64,000 bases of DNA, taken from assembly GCA_018340375.1 (NCBI GenBank), contig JAFFJZ010000003.1, forward strand, positions 16,430,001-16,494,000. Direction: 5' to 3'. The DNA is from Gonatopus flavifemur (Eukaryota; Arthropoda; Insecta; Hymenoptera; Dryinidae). The notes beneath the pieces were generated by a model that saw only the letters and a program-made list of their open reading frames with translations, was not told where the DNA came from and did not search any database. Positions 11,681-24,527 of this stretch are shown one piece after another; position 1 is the first letter of the stretch; each line of letters starts with the position of its first letter. Made by a program: the position numbers and the translations under genes.

Positions 11681-13182
11681 ACATCCGTCGGTGTCAATGA
11701 TATATTTCAATATTAAGAGCGTTAATGGTATGCAGAGTATGTTATACTGTTGAAACAATTATGATCCATACGATAGGTTACACAGCTCTTCAATTCTCTT
11801 TGCTCTAACGCATCTCGATGCGTAGAATAATTGTATAGTTTTCCTTTTTTTTTATTAAAATTGGTCTGGAGTAATTTATAAAACTGAAATTCATTTGCCT
11901 CAAGAATTTTTTACACAATTCCGGAGGTGCCCATTGTGGCGTAGAACTTTCTATGCCAGAACCACGCTCAAAGAAAAATCTGGGTCGCATAACTAGACGA
12001 CGTAGTTATTTTTGGCTTCAATCATTCTATCTAGGTACCACAATCAGATTCACGTGATTTTATCTTGTGTTCCTGATTATTATAACCAGATTTCAGGTCA
12101 TTGCAACCATAAGTCCTTAACCATGCAAGGGTGGCCGCTGTGACCACGTTACTTTTTTCTCAGTACATGCTCAATACATTTTGGGTGAAGCTCAATTATA
12201 CCGAATGTGGGCTGTTTGTGTATGAAGTTTACTCTATATTTGATCAAAATTTCCATAAATTTCTTCAAGAAACGAGGAAAAACTTTCCTAAGGGAACTTA
12301 GCGGATCTCTGGAGAACAAATTGAACCATCCCATCATTTCCTAACCGGAAGTCACAGCGATTTGGAATTTTGGGCTTCCAGTCAATCAGAATTCAGCAAC
12401 TTTGAATTATTGTGGTTCCAAAACAAAAATTGGAAAATTTGTTGCATTTTGGCCACAGAATACGCTTTCGAAATACAATTTATCCGATTCGGGTCTCTCG
12501 GTATGTCATACGAAAATGGGAACGTAAAACGATAGAGCGATATGCTTAAACATGAAGCATTTTTGTAAGAATTATATACATATTGTGAGAAAATGAATCG
12601 AGAAAAGCTAAATTAGCATACCGTGTGATAAAAGGAGACACAAATGAATGAGGAAACCAATTACCCAGTTGACGGGCGGAACTGATCGGATCCTTTTGAG
12701 GTGAGAGGATCAGGTTTTGATTAAACTAATAACGTAAATCAAATTAGGTTCGTTTGATCTAATAACCAAAAGCTGATAACCCAACTGATCAGGATCTAAT
12801 CATATGCATAACGCGGTAGGATGACAGGGAGTCGGTTGACTAAATCATAACTTTATGATTATATCAATCACATTCTGATGAGAATGTTCGTTGAAAAGTG
12901 ATCTCATAATTTTGTATAATTTCAAATAATCACAATCCTCAAACATACGATTCTTTTTATGCTATTGGAACACGAGGAAATATTTTCTAAAAATCATAGT
13001 ATGGGAAGAAATGATGCCAAAATCAGTAGTTAAACACTAGCCACCACTTGATGTGACTTTCGATACAATTGTTTGATCAAGCATATATGTACCGACCGAT
13101 GTAAAAGTTGCAGCAATCGGTTGCTAGCTAGCTTCGGCCGATAGTTTTGGCTTCATTGAAAAGAACAGATGGCTACACACAC
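11681..13182. other. Non-coding stretch, possible degraded repeat
   Basis: No gene is supported. Around 12,670-12,820 the words CCAGTTGACGGGCGGAACTGATC and ACCCAACTGATCAGGATC recur partly inverted and partly direct, which suggests a degraded repeat without clear ends. A small hairpin (TGGCGTAGAA/TTCTATGCC) lies at about 11,937-11,957. The rest is AT-rich and unique. Confidence 0.45.
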
Positions 13183-13455
13183 TCTAAATCCGAAAGAGTG
13201 AAAAATCACGTGTTTTACTCCACTAAGTCTCAGAAGTGAGCCAGTCCGCTTCGAGTGGGATTTTCACTCGTTTCGAGCGAACCCTCACTTTTTTAGAGTG
13301 AAAAATTGACTCTAGAAGTTTGAGGGGCTGTGAGTTTCTGACCTCAAACCTCAGAATATCACTCTAAAAGAGTGGAAATTCCACTCAAAATTTCGACAGG
13401 TTCACTTTTGGCTGGCCGAAGAGTGAAATCTCACTCTACAAATTTTAAAGAGCAA
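13183..13455 (+). mobile_element. AGAGTG-rich miniature element, copy 1
   Basis: About 270 bases repeat AGAGTG and CACTC words, including GAAAGAGTGAAAAATCACGTG, TAAGTCTCAGAAGTGAGCCAG and GAGTGAAATCTCACTCTA. The whole unit recurs inverted at 36,137-36,388 with the same order of blocks, which fixes the boundaries. The ends (CACTCTAAAT on the left, ATTTTAAAGAG on the right) are weak inverted repeats. There is no open reading frame of note. It is a non-autonomous dispersed repeat of unknown superfamily. Confidence 0.8.
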
Positions 13456-16400
13456 GATTGATCCATCAAGATCAGTCAATGTACGCCATGTTTCAAGTCA
13501 AATATATATGCAAAGTTTCAGCTTGTCAGAATTGTAAGATCGATTCCGGATTGTTCAAAAACAAGTCAACCTTATGAAACATATTGTTCATTTCTAGTAC
13601 ATGCAGGATTCGGGTACATGTGAGGATTTTCACTTTCTTGAACATACTTCTGTCTCTTCTTGAAACGAACTATTTACTCTTATGCTGATGAATTTTGCCA
13701 ATTCCGTATATCATTGTCCCAATGAAGATTCTCTTTTGTATTTAATGATTCGTTGTTTTATGGGCGAACAAAATACAATAATTCAATATAAATGAACCTG
13801 CGATTAGCATGGAAATTAACTTTGACAAGAAAATACCGTTGTACGCTTGTAAAGCAATTGTGTACATTTTCATAATTCATCCATTCTCCAAGGTTCTTTT
13901 TCTGTAGTTTACGATACACAATTCTTCTTGATGAAGTTGCGGTAACAAGAAGTACTGATTTTGATACCCCACGTTTCATCTTTTCTTCACAAAGAAGCGA
14001 AAGGATTTTCTCATTAATTCAAATGTTTGATTGAATTTGAAACTCGATTAATTTGAAAGCCAATAATGATTCGGTCTCCGGTAATTGCCATAGCCAGAAA
14101 TTTTATTATCCAGTCCATGCTCAATCGACCGTGACCTTGACTTACGAATCATACGTTAAAAAATATATATATAATTTTTTCATTTAGATGATACATTACA
14201 TTCGAAACGAAAAAAAAACACATATCTCTCCTGGTATTCTCTACCGCATTATTAAGGATTATTTTTGACGTAGTATACGAATGGAATAGTGATTATTATG
14301 ATGTATACATTAGAACGGGATAACCATTTGTTCTCGATTTCACATTCGGTAGTAGGGGAGAAGAGATTTAAATAGGGAAGGATGAGAAAGAGAATAGGGG
14401 TGAAGGTAGTAATTATGATGAAATTCCTTTTCAAGTCTATCAGGTATCGAACCATTAACTTTTTTTCTCTCCTACTTCCTCGTCTTTCATTCATTTCTTT
14501 CATCAACTTGTCTTGATGTTCAATGTTCCTCCTTCAACGATTTTTCTTAACGATTCAGTCTAGAAAGTTGAAAAGCATGGATGTACGTAGTCGACGTTTT
14601 TTCCTCCTCTCGCTCTGTCTGATAATATGAGATTATTGGACAAATATTATCTACTGTGATGAAACATAGTTCAGCTTCATCAATAATTTCACAATCAATC
14701 ATTTCTTTTCAGTCAGAAAATGATATTATAATGATAATAAATTCGAATGTTTTTTCCTCAGAGTTACGTGAATAATTCATCAGGCAGTGAATTATGATTC
14801 CTCGAAAGGTAAAAATGGTTCAAAAATGAAATCTTTCGAAGTCGATGGGTGGTATCATTGGATTCAATCGTTGGATCAATTTCCTATTCTATTCATTGTT
14901 CTATTTTCGATTGTGTACATCTAAGTTGTACTGTATTTTCATTCAGAACAAACAAGAACAGTCTCGATCGAGGACAATTAATTTCATTTGAAATTGTAAA
15001 GTAAATGAGACAAGAACCGTGACGAATATGTTTTTTCCCACATGCATACACCCTAACGCTGTCGTAAGATATAGTTAAACATTGGAAGTGCTTCGTTATT
15101 TGTCAATCTTCCGGAAGAATACACATAACCGCAAGCTCGACCACATATATTCGCTAGCATCGATAATATAATAGAATCACGTAGGAATTCCCAACGTCTC
15201 AGATCACTCGGACTATGTATCGTTACCCAAGAGACGTATTTCCGAGTGTAGGTACTCTACAGCCACGTGGACAAAGAGTGAGACAGAATGGGATTGAAGA
15301 AGAAAGAAAGAGAAGAAAATTGAACTCTCTCGGGTAAGAGAGTAATGTGATCTCGAGGCCTTCTTATAATGCAGTTGGAAAGGCAAGGGTCACCTCATTC
15401 TACACAGCTAATAACTCGTATCTATCCATCTTTGTCCCGTTGAATTTCCTCTCTTTGTTTTCATTTCTGTCAAACCTGAAGAACAATCGCTACCCGCCGA
15501 GTATTGGTGTCTCATACGTATAGCTCCGAACCATCGATGTGCGCACGTACCCATACTTTAATATACTCGTCCCGACTCAACTGATTATTGTACACGATCA
15601 GCACTTTGAGCGTTCAGTACCGTGATTTTATTTTCACGTATTTACCACCTACACGACACGAGGTAATTCATACACCCGTCCGCAACGTCGACAGTCTTTT
15701 GATTTAAATATCAGATAGTGTCAAGGTGATGTACCTTTGAGAGGATATTGCCTCGAAATTTGTCATCTCAAAACACAAATGAGTTATTATGCGCAGGTGG
15801 AAGGTAGGTATGGGAGATTTCATTATGCCTCGCAATAATCGTTACCAACATCACAATGCTCGACACTCCTACTCGTACATTAATCAAAATAATGTCAAGT
15901 AATCTCAGAAACATAATATATCCATCTGTGAATGTACGTATCCACTAATTGAGATGAAAAAAAAATATACAGATTATTTGATAATTCAGTGCTGTGAGAA
16001 TTCAAATCTATGATGATGTGGAGTTGTCTGACTCATTTTTTTAGAAAGAATGCATCGATGAATTAATCTTCTTGTTTCTGAAATTAATCTATAAATGATC
16101 AGAAAATAGAGTTGACGTTGTTCATCAAGCATTTCTAATCATAATCAATGATCCACGAAATACAAGCAAGTTTCTGCATAAGGTTGCATAAATCACCCGA
16201 CTCGCAACCCCGTGTCGCATAAAACTGTGACAATTTTTTCAGTGGATACATTGATATATACGTTCAATACAGTGTATCGCGTACAGGGCGACGTCCCTGC
16301 ATTACCAAAGAGGTTAGTTTGTCATCTCAACCTGCGATGCGAATAGCTTCGAGATACACTTAAAGCTTAATTGAATTCCAACCACCACCAGCAGAAACTT

Positions 16401-18310
16401 CGAGCTTCCACCCTAACCTCTTGTGTTTTCTTCTCTCCTTCCCGTTTACCTAAATCACAACGTCATTTATTGTAAAGCCGGAAGGAAAACGTACGCTTCA
16501 CGATCGATGGATCAAATTGATCTAGCACGATCTCCTTTATTCGACATCATTCACATCACCGTCATCATTCTTTTCCTTTTTTTTCTGAAACGAACTTTGA
16601 TCAATCACGGACTTCAAGTCGATTTCTTCCCTCTCGATGAAGAAGCCCCTTCAACCTTCCATTAAAGAAAAAATACTTGAGAATTCTGGGTTGGAATGGT
16701 AGCGAGGTTATTGTTTCAGAGTCGTCCAGAGTTACGTTGCGATTGCGTGTTCGAATGAGTGAGATTTGTAGGTGCTTCTAATTTGAAAGTGAACACTTTT
16801 CTGATGTCAGTGTTATGTATTGATGATAGATCATAATTCGACTGAGAAATGATGGGTCCCCGATGAGGGATGGTGGGGTGAGAATCACACTTTTTTCTTT
16901 TTGTGAAAGAATGGTGAAAACTGCCCATTGAATCAATGGTAACTGATCATAGAAGTCAGGAACGAAAACATGGAATGCATGAATCAGTCGAGTAATGAGT
17001 ATTGGGAACATAAATTACGTTATTATGATAATAATAGGCAATCGTATAGAGAGATTGGTTCCAAACAATAGTCAAAAGCCAATCTAAATCGCAGTTGATA
17101 ATGGCGTTATTACCTAATAACGAAACCAGTTTGTTTGCAGAAGTTGTTGTGACGACAAGTTCAATCTCAAAATTGCAATCTATTACAAATCCGACACTCA
17201 TCGCTTGTTTATTATTTATCCACGATGTTTTCTACTGGAATTCAACCAGAACAATCAATTTTGCGTCACATGAGCATTCATTTACACCATTAGTCCTTCC
17301 ATTTATGGAGGTCCATACTCCTTTTACTTGAGTGTTTCAGAAGTACATTCATTATAGAGATCTGCCGTACGTGTTTTTCACAGTAAACAAAGTAATCTAT
17401 GATTCGGAAACCAAGATGCTCTATATGGCATTTCAACATTCTCCCATTCTGTTTTAGAAACAAAAAATGATAGAGAGCGTCCTCCGGCTGATACTACCCT
17501 TGGTGAAACAACAAGAATATCTCATTCGCCGGAGTTTACATGTTCGATTTGCTTTGAATAGCATCGAACTGTACCGCTTTGAAGCACTTATCCTGTTCAC
17601 ACACCAGTCTCGTCGACGTGTTTCAGATTCGTGGAGAATGTTTCAACGTTGGTCTTGTTGAGAATTCCAGTTTACGTAATGCAATGTCAAGTGTCTTCTT
17701 AGGAACTTCCAAATCAAATCTTATCAACTCCTATTTTTTGACGAAGTGCAGAGTTTGAGAGGTTTATATTCGATATTTCACTGTTTTGATTCATAAACAA
17801 CAGATCGATTGCGCTTTTTCTCATTCTCTGAGAATGAAAGATCACCTCGAACGTATTTTCGTCACTTTAACATCAATATTTTCCAATTTATAACGCGCGG
17901 TTGCCGTTAATTTTTCGATATCTTTTAAATGTACGTGCCTTCATCGAGCTTGTATTTTGTGGATAATTTGTATAATTTGATCACGCGGTACATGTTCATC
18001 CGAACCGAAATTATAAAATACACAATGGAACCAATACATCAACAGCATCGAACAGTGTTTTATGTTTCATACTGAGGTGAATTTAAATACCATAATTTCC
18101 AATATCCTGTTTTCGTGCATTCACCTCCTCTCCGTAGTTGTGAGAATTATTATTCATAAACCCCAATATCGATCTCTCTCATTCATGCTGAATTCTCCTG
18201 ATATTGTGCCAAAAATAATGTTTTCCGTTAATATCTTCCTCTACGATGTAGGAATGACCTGATTTCCATAGAAAGATCTTCATAGTTACTAGTTTCCTTC
18301 GAAACGCCAT
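13456..18310. other. Non-coding stretch, no gene supported
   Basis: AT-rich and unique-looking. Frames of 60-84 codons on both strands overlap one another antisense, for example at 16,716-17,331, which is typical of chance. No transposon ends, RNA gene or exon with matching splice sites was recognised. Stretches around 15,200-15,680 and 16,400-16,670 are somewhat GC-richer but lack a clear motif. Confidence 0.55.
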
Positions 18311-19170
18311 TTGAACATGTCAATTTACTTTAATCTGTTGAAATTTCCGCAATTCATTCATTCATTCATTCATTCGTTCATAGACATCGAGAAAGCTCAA
18401 AGAATTTTTCGAATTACGATGCCAGGGAGGTCACTCCAACTACGTTGTTGTGAATTTTTCATAATAGATTTCAATGGAACGGTTACTTTGCAAAAAGAAT
18501 TTGCCAAGAGCATTATCATGAAAAAAAAGCGAATACAAAGAATTGTTTCGACTCGAACTTCTCGTTTGGAAGCAATCCCATTGTTCCATTCAATGAAATC
18601 AAAATGCACGAAGAGTAATCGAGTTTGTTCAGAACAAATTTCGTTTGACGTACTTTCTATTATACGTTTCGAATCAATGAATCGCAGTTATAGAGGGATT
18701 CGTTGATGAATCGAAATCGAACTGAATTATCATATTTTGTTCATTTATACACGGAGAAACTATCACGCGGGTTAGACTTTTGGTGTGCTATAACACAAAC
18801 GTCCAATGTTCTCTCACGAGTTATCGATGTATTCCAAACTCAAAATCAATGCGAAGAAGATGTTTTGACATTGACCACCAACGTACAAGTTAACATTCTC
18901 CCTCCGTTCAGAAGTTCCGATAAAACATCTCCTCTTCATTTCTTCGATGTGTTAATTTATCAGACCTCTTTCGCACTTAATTATTCCAAAACTCATCGCT
19001 TCAATCGTTCACAAAGTATTACAAGCGGAACTCTGATTAACTATGAAACTTCCTCGTACTTTTACTTCCCTTTAACATTGAAAATCCAATTCTGTTCATT
19101 GATCGAATACCACCCCACGTTCTATTCAAGAATCTATCAACCGAATAACAACTTTTCAGACTTGATTTAG
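18311..19170 (+). other. Two touching open frames (131 and 155 codons), coding status doubtful
   Basis: A 131-codon frame (18,311-18,706) ends four bases into a 155-codon frame (18,703-19,170), the longest in the window. The first starts with residues encoded by an ATTC tetranucleotide repeat (FIHSFIHSFI). Neither shows a recognised domain, signal peptide or membrane segment. For this composition about 0.1 frame of 155 codons is expected by chance, so the run is mildly unusual. A pyrimidine-rich plus strand with few stops is the simplest explanation. A four-base overlap would be odd for an animal gene. Confidence 0.15.
18352..18380. repeat. (ATTC)n microsatellite
   Basis: About seven ATTC units with one change (ATTCG) near the right end. 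It supplies the repetitive residues of the overlapping open frame. Confidence 0.9.
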
Positions 19171-20723
19171 TTTTGGAATAGCGATAGAACAGATCTTCAA
19201 TCGAATTTAAAATCCTCTTTATGACGTGAATGGAGTTCACCCAAGGTGTCGACGAGTTGTTTCGATTAGCTATTATTCATCATTACCAGAACGTTGACAT
19301 ATTGAAATATCTGAATCAGCATAGGACATGATGATGAATTATCGTGAGAATTTTTTAGGATATTTAAATCAGATGATTCCCACATTCATTCAAAGAAGTA
19401 CAGGAGATATTGTGAGCTAAGAATGTGAAGAGGTATCAAATTCTTTGTCAAAGGGAGGTCAAATGAACGTGTTGTGTCGAATAGAGCATTTCAACTTGGA
19501 CGAATTAGTGATAAAATTCAAGGATCATTAAGCTTCGCTACCACCTCTTTCCGCTACTCATTCCTTTTCAACTGTTCAAAGTGAAATCAAGTTTCAGTGA
19601 CCAATGAGAGACTCTCTTTACCGGCTCAAGTCAGACTGACGAAGGTACGAGGTCAGCGTTCAAATTAAATGGTCTCCCCTTTACCGAAGATCGTCACTTC
19701 TCTGTGACCAGGTGAACAAGTTGGCAAGAGTTCGGAGTGGACCGAGAAGGTTTCACAGTCGATTATCTTGTCCGTCGTTCCCTCGTAAAACTTGGAACCA
19801 ATTGCTTCGCCTTCTTCCCCAGAGATCTTAAGAAGAGGGGCAGTTTCTCCGCTAGAGATAATCGTGTAATGGAGTTTGATTGAATCCGCGCATCAAAGAT
19901 AACTACTTAATCAAATCACTACCCACCGACGTACGCTACTACCGCTTATATCTTTGTCGCTTCTGTCATGGGATATGAAATATCAATTTATCACGGTTAT
20001 ACTGTTCGGCAATGAAATGGCTATCACGTACCATTAATCCAATTTCATGTGCGTAGATTTTTTTCCAATCAAATTCTCCAAGAATTAGAATTTCAATCGT
20101 TTTCCGAGTGTGAAGAGAAAGTATGTTCGTTGACTTCGTTTCATAAATGTTGGGAATGGTAATTGAGGATATTGTGGAAGAGCGAAGAAACTTCCAATGG
20201 TAGTATGCAAGGTAATTCGGATTATTTTTTCTTTTCTGTATCGTTCCTTTTTTTGCGAGGCTGAAGATAGCAGGGTAATCATACGTTTGTGTAACCAAGA
20301 GATGAAGTTGAATCAGAGAATATCATGAAAACACGAGAAACAGACATAAAAAAAGAAAATGTAAAAGCGTAGTGGAAGTGTGAAGTGAAGGAAAGAAGGT
20401 AGCGTGAGTTAGTCATAAAACGAAGTACTTTCTGGGATTTGTAATTATTCTTTGGTAAAACATCCCGAGGATGAGGAAAAAATTGAAAAAAAGGAAATCA
20501 AAGAAAACTGAATACTCGAGGTGAGGTTGTATTGGATGTGATAACGACATGGAGATCGTCGTAATAAAACGTAGTTGCGCGTCGTGGAAATTCAAGACAT
20601 GTCACTACAGGTATCGTTTGGTTTCATGTTTCATGGATGATGAATTATGTATATGAACGAAGAGTTTTTGGTATCTAAATTATTAAGTCATTGAACTTCT
20701 GATCAAGCACATAGGAGCATTTC

Positions 20724-20735
20724 GACGCCAAGTAC
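20724..20735 (+). repeat. GACGCCAAGTAC motif, copy 1
   Basis: An exact copy of a 12-mer that recurs at 22,248 and 63,127 (plus strand) and 63,489 (minus strand), with a one-base variant at 22,757. Here it is preceded by GCATTTC, close to the GCGTTTC that precedes the 63,127 copy. The 3' flanks differ among copies. Confidence 0.6.
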
Positions 20736-21039
20736 ATGACAAATGTACTTACATACCTCAAAAAATGCTCTGAAAAATCATACTTGCTTTTGTACATTCC
20801 ATTCATTGATATATTTTCAAGGGTGGACTTATGTTTTCACCGTCCCTCATAAGGCAGCTTAGAATCTATTATTCTTCTGAAAATTATTTTTCATTTATTA
20901 AAATTGAAAACAAATTTTTTTTTGACACGAGTGCCGCCTTTTCAAGGTCTGCCGCTCCTACGCCATGGCCAATTCAAAGCCCAATGAATAAAAATGTATC
21001 CTACATGTATATAGTATGTGCGTAAAATATACTCAATCG

Positions 21040-21370
21040 TTTGAGCGATCAATCATCATCCAACGTAATTAATCATTCCCTTGGATTTTCCAAAAATAAT
21101 TTCATAATTCGTCGCCGAGAGGAAAAGTTGGAATTAATACGCGAACGGAGAAAGAATTCGTAAGTCACCCTTCGAATCAATTCCCAACGAAGAGCAATCT
21201 TCATTGATATTTTCGCTCCGTCAGCCAGTCATTTATTGAGAAATATTGCGCGCGAAATGATGCAACGCACGTATGACGTATTATGATGCCATTGATATCT
21301 CCGAAAGATCTCGTATCAATGGCACTCACTTTCATTACATAACCGTTATACGCCATTAATCAGGTAGAAT
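21040..21370. promoter_or_regulatory. Enhancer-like GC-richer island with a perfect dyad
   Basis: The island mixes homeodomain-type cores (TAATTAATC, GGAATTAATAC, CCATTAATC) with CpG-rich words (GCGCGCGAAATG, CGCACGTATGACGTA) and a perfect dyad at 21,287-21,324. It lacks a coding frame and transposon ends. The motif density suggests a cis-regulatory element, but cross-species conservation cannot be judged from one sequence. Confidence 0.3.
21287..21324. repeat. Perfect 11+11-bp inverted repeat
   Basis: TGCCATTGATA and its exact complement TATCAATGGCA flank 16 bases (TCTCCGAAAGATCTCG). The arms may be paired binding sites, since ATTGATA/TATCAAT resembles CUT- or homeodomain-type sites. The loop is too GC-balanced for a processed terminator. 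It sits within the enhancer-like island. Confidence 0.6.
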
Positions 21371-21400
21371 GATAATGTCGGGAAAAGAGCATCGCAGAAA

Positions 21401-21416
21401 GGAAGGAAGGAAGGAA
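21401..21416. repeat. (GGAA)4 microsatellite
   Basis: Four perfect GGAA units, a possible ETS-site cluster, at the edge of the enhancer-like island. Confidence 0.85.
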
Positions 21417-22247
21417 TTTCATCAAGATACGACCTTTTCAACGATCCAACCTTCTCGATTGATTCGTTGCAGGGACGTGTTAGCGTTCATGCGAAGTCTA
21501 AACATATCTGATGGTTAGTGGGTGAGCGTGAGACTGGAATGTTGTCAGGACATCCCCTCACGTTGTTGGAATTACGACGCGGACTTATAGTAAATGAGGG
21601 GTGTCGAATGAATCAGGAGAAAAGGGAGGTGATCCGTTATATAATATCACTAATCGTAACGACTGTTGTTGCCGGATTTTCGATTCTTTTCTCCCTTGCT
21701 TTACTCTTAGAGCTCACTTAGGGCTTTGGGGAACGATTAGCCAAACCTTAATTAATAAGAATCGATTTCTGAAAGCCGTATTCCAGAAGGGTGCCGTTGT
21801 GGTCAGTCTCATATAATTCTCCTTTTCTTTTCCAAAAGAAAAGAGAAATTTCTCTTAAGCTTGTGTATTATCGTATTCTGTTTCCTAAAGACACCTTCGT
21901 TGCTTGAATTTCAGAATTTTATTGATAAGACAATCCAAAAACAATTTCAAATCGAGTACAAAGTTTCGGTAATGCGGAGTTTAGGAGAAACTATATTCGT
22001 TCTCATCTCGAATCGTAAAGTCCAAGTCTTGATTTTACGATATAAGTTATGTTTTTGTTCCTCATTGGAGATTCTTGGTGAGAAATCTTGAGCAAATATT
22101 AAACTGGGAGGGAGATAATAAGATTTCCGCTTGAAGAACAATCACAAGTTATACGAGAGATTTGTGTTTACATTTCTGATGCTATGTTGTCACCGTACTT
22201 TCATCACCATTTTCATTCGGTGGTATCAAAAGCCGCAAGAGCGTCTT

Positions 22248-22259
22248 GACGCCAAGTAC
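22248..22259 (+). repeat. GACGCCAAGTAC motif, copy 2
   Basis: An exact 12-mer preceded by GAGCGTCTT and followed by GTGAAAAAGC. It faces the variant copy at 22,757-22,768, which lies about 500 bases downstream in the opposite direction. Confidence 0.6.
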
Positions 22260-22756
22260 GTGAAAAAGCAAATTTTCAATTCCATATAAACTATACATAA
22301 ATGTGAATATCGCTACCGGTTTTCTCTTATCATAAGTTTCGGGGTTCTGATGTTAATTTCTTGAATTATTCCAATGTGACTGTATGTTTAGACATCAAAC
22401 ATTGAAACCGCACGCCAATAGTTTCTACAATCAAGACCCAACCCTAGGGAAAGGGTTCTAATAGCATTCTTTTTGACATGAAGTCTTCAGGAGAGACATA
22501 TCACAAAAAACAAGTAGCACCCTGGTGACAGTTATCGGAATTTCCCACTGGGGAAGAAAGTTCCGACATATCGAATTTACAATGAACCAGAAATCGCTCA
22601 CACATCATTCGAATAGGCAAATTATGTACTCGGTAGCTCACAATTGTATTTACATTTCTCTTTTCTTTGACATGTTATATTTGTCATATCAAGTGAGATT
22701 CTGGAAAGGGTAAAGTTTTTTTCTTATGTCATTGTACGAAGTTGTCATGTTTTCAT

Positions 22757-22768
22757 GTACTTAGCGTC
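22757..22768 (-). repeat. GACGCTAAGTAC motif, variant copy
   Basis: The minus strand reads GACGCTAAGTACATGAAAAC, one base from the consensus. The 3' flank ATGAAAA matches GTGAAAA of the 22,248 copy, so similarity extends to about 19 bases. Confidence 0.5.
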
Positions 22769-24314
22769 ATTTTTCACTTTCTTGAACACATAAATCGTTG
22801 ATGCTATTCGTTATCATATCTTATGTTGTTAAAGTTTGGAATTTGCATTTCGATATTGTGTAGTTCGAAACAATTCATATGGAGTTTGTGTGGGATTATG
22901 TGAAAGCATCCTTTTACCTTTGGTTTCAACCAGTAGTGTTTGAAGATATTTTGAGGACTGGCTATTTTTCTGTTACGCAAACTGGGAAATACAAGTCTGA
23001 TAAGTGATAAGGGCTTAACATGGACCAAACGAGGATTATCTGAAGTCTTCTCTTGGATCCCACGGGATCTTCTTCGTTCCCTCGTCACAGCTCGGAGCTA
23101 AAACCGAAGAATACAAAGTGGAAAAATTGAAAAATCAATCGAGGAACAAGTGACTCATCATTCATATGTTCACTAAAGCGAAATAGGAATAATGTTTAAT
23201 TAGTAGACTTGGAAAGGACGTATTGAACTTCATACAGTTATATTCCGTTAGACAATATTCTGCAAGAAACTTATGTATCCTGATCATGTGGATGAAACTA
23301 ACTGCATCGAAGGAACAAAAATATGCTGTTCACAATCATTAGAATATACGAATTCTATACAGCTCTACAGGATATGAATATCCGTTGAATTTTCGTTTAT
23401 ATATTCCAAACACATTGCATAGAATATATTTCTAATGTACTCGTACTATTTAGATAGACAGCACAATACAACGAATGAGTACATAAATGGTTTCTCCGTA
23501 ACACCTGAATTGTTATAACTGGAATGTCCTGGGTATGTTGTGAGTTTCTATCGTTGTAAACAAACTCCTAACGAACGTTAGTATTGTATTGAAAGTTTCG
23601 ATGAAGAAATTGTGGCTCGTACGAATAACGGACGTTCATTTGTGCGAATAGCTTAGCGAGAATCAAAATATCGGAGAAAAATACATAAATACGTAGACTT
23701 TAATTCAGATTTGATGTTGGATGTTCATTTTAAATTGAAAATTAGCCAACCAAGATTTCCCTGTAATTTTAGATTTATGTAAAACGTAATGACGAATGTA
23801 CAACACATATTCCGTAATGTAACATTTCATTTGATCTTGTACTTTTATGGAAACTCTCATTGCACGTGCAACTCTGTTTGATTCCTAGAAATCATAATAT
23901 GCTGATAATTGAAGCGTATAACATTGAAATTAATCAGAATATATGAATATCATATTATATTTTCAGCGCATTTCACGCATAAATCGCAATATCATTCTCT
24001 TCCATTACAATTCATTTATTATTCATATTTCATGACCAATTAACCAGTCACTTTGTGATATTCATCCCGGAATGAAATGCTGTAATATTTCATACAATTC
24101 GTTGTGATTTTTTTTGTCAATAATTTTGCCCATCGGGTGAGAATTAATTAGTACGAATCTATTTAAAACACTTGATTTACAGAAGAATTCGTTAGAGGGT
24201 TCAACACTGTGGCTCATTCTGAAAGAATACAACAATATTTCTGGAATAAAAATTTACAAGACAAATTAATCGAAGTGGAATTCTTGCATAGTGTTTTTAG
24301 ATACATCCCATATA

Positions 24315-24527
24315 CACGGGAAAAAAATAATTGGCCATTATTTGGATAGCTGAAAATTACCCATAGAAGCTATTTTTTAGCTGTCACAGCTAAGTTATTT
24401 GAATATCCAAATCTCAACCACAAAACCTGCGCAGTTACAGTTACGATTGCTTACTGTGGTAGCTGAACGACAGCCACAACTGCAAATTGAGTAGCTGTTA
24501 CAGCTATTTCATTTTTCTCCTCCGGTT
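24315..24527. mobile_element. AGCT-rich miniature element, degraded copy
   Basis: It starts TA-CACGGGAAAAAAATAATTG and carries TTAGCTGTCACAGCTAAG, GGTAGCTGAACGACAGCC and GTAGCTGTTACAGCTATTTC. The right end (TTTTTCTCCTCCGG) is eroded compared with the CCGTG seen at 26,831. No coding content. It is the same family as 6,611, 26,587 and 42,643. Confidence 0.5.

Larger units (their letters stand above)
19171..24314. other. Non-coding stretch with an enhancer-like island
   Basis: No gene is supported. It contains the island at 21,040-21,370 and three of the five GACGCCAAGTAC-type motifs (both entered separately), plus (GGAA)n at 21,401-21,416. Around 19,560-19,950 and 23,000-23,100 GC content rises slightly without a usable frame. 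Small open frames of 60-110 codons show no domains. Confidence 0.55.

Noticed and set aside
16716..17331. Cluster of overlapping frames on both strands
   Set aside because: Sense and antisense frames mirror each other over the same bases, which is expected when stop codons are locally scarce. No domain was found.
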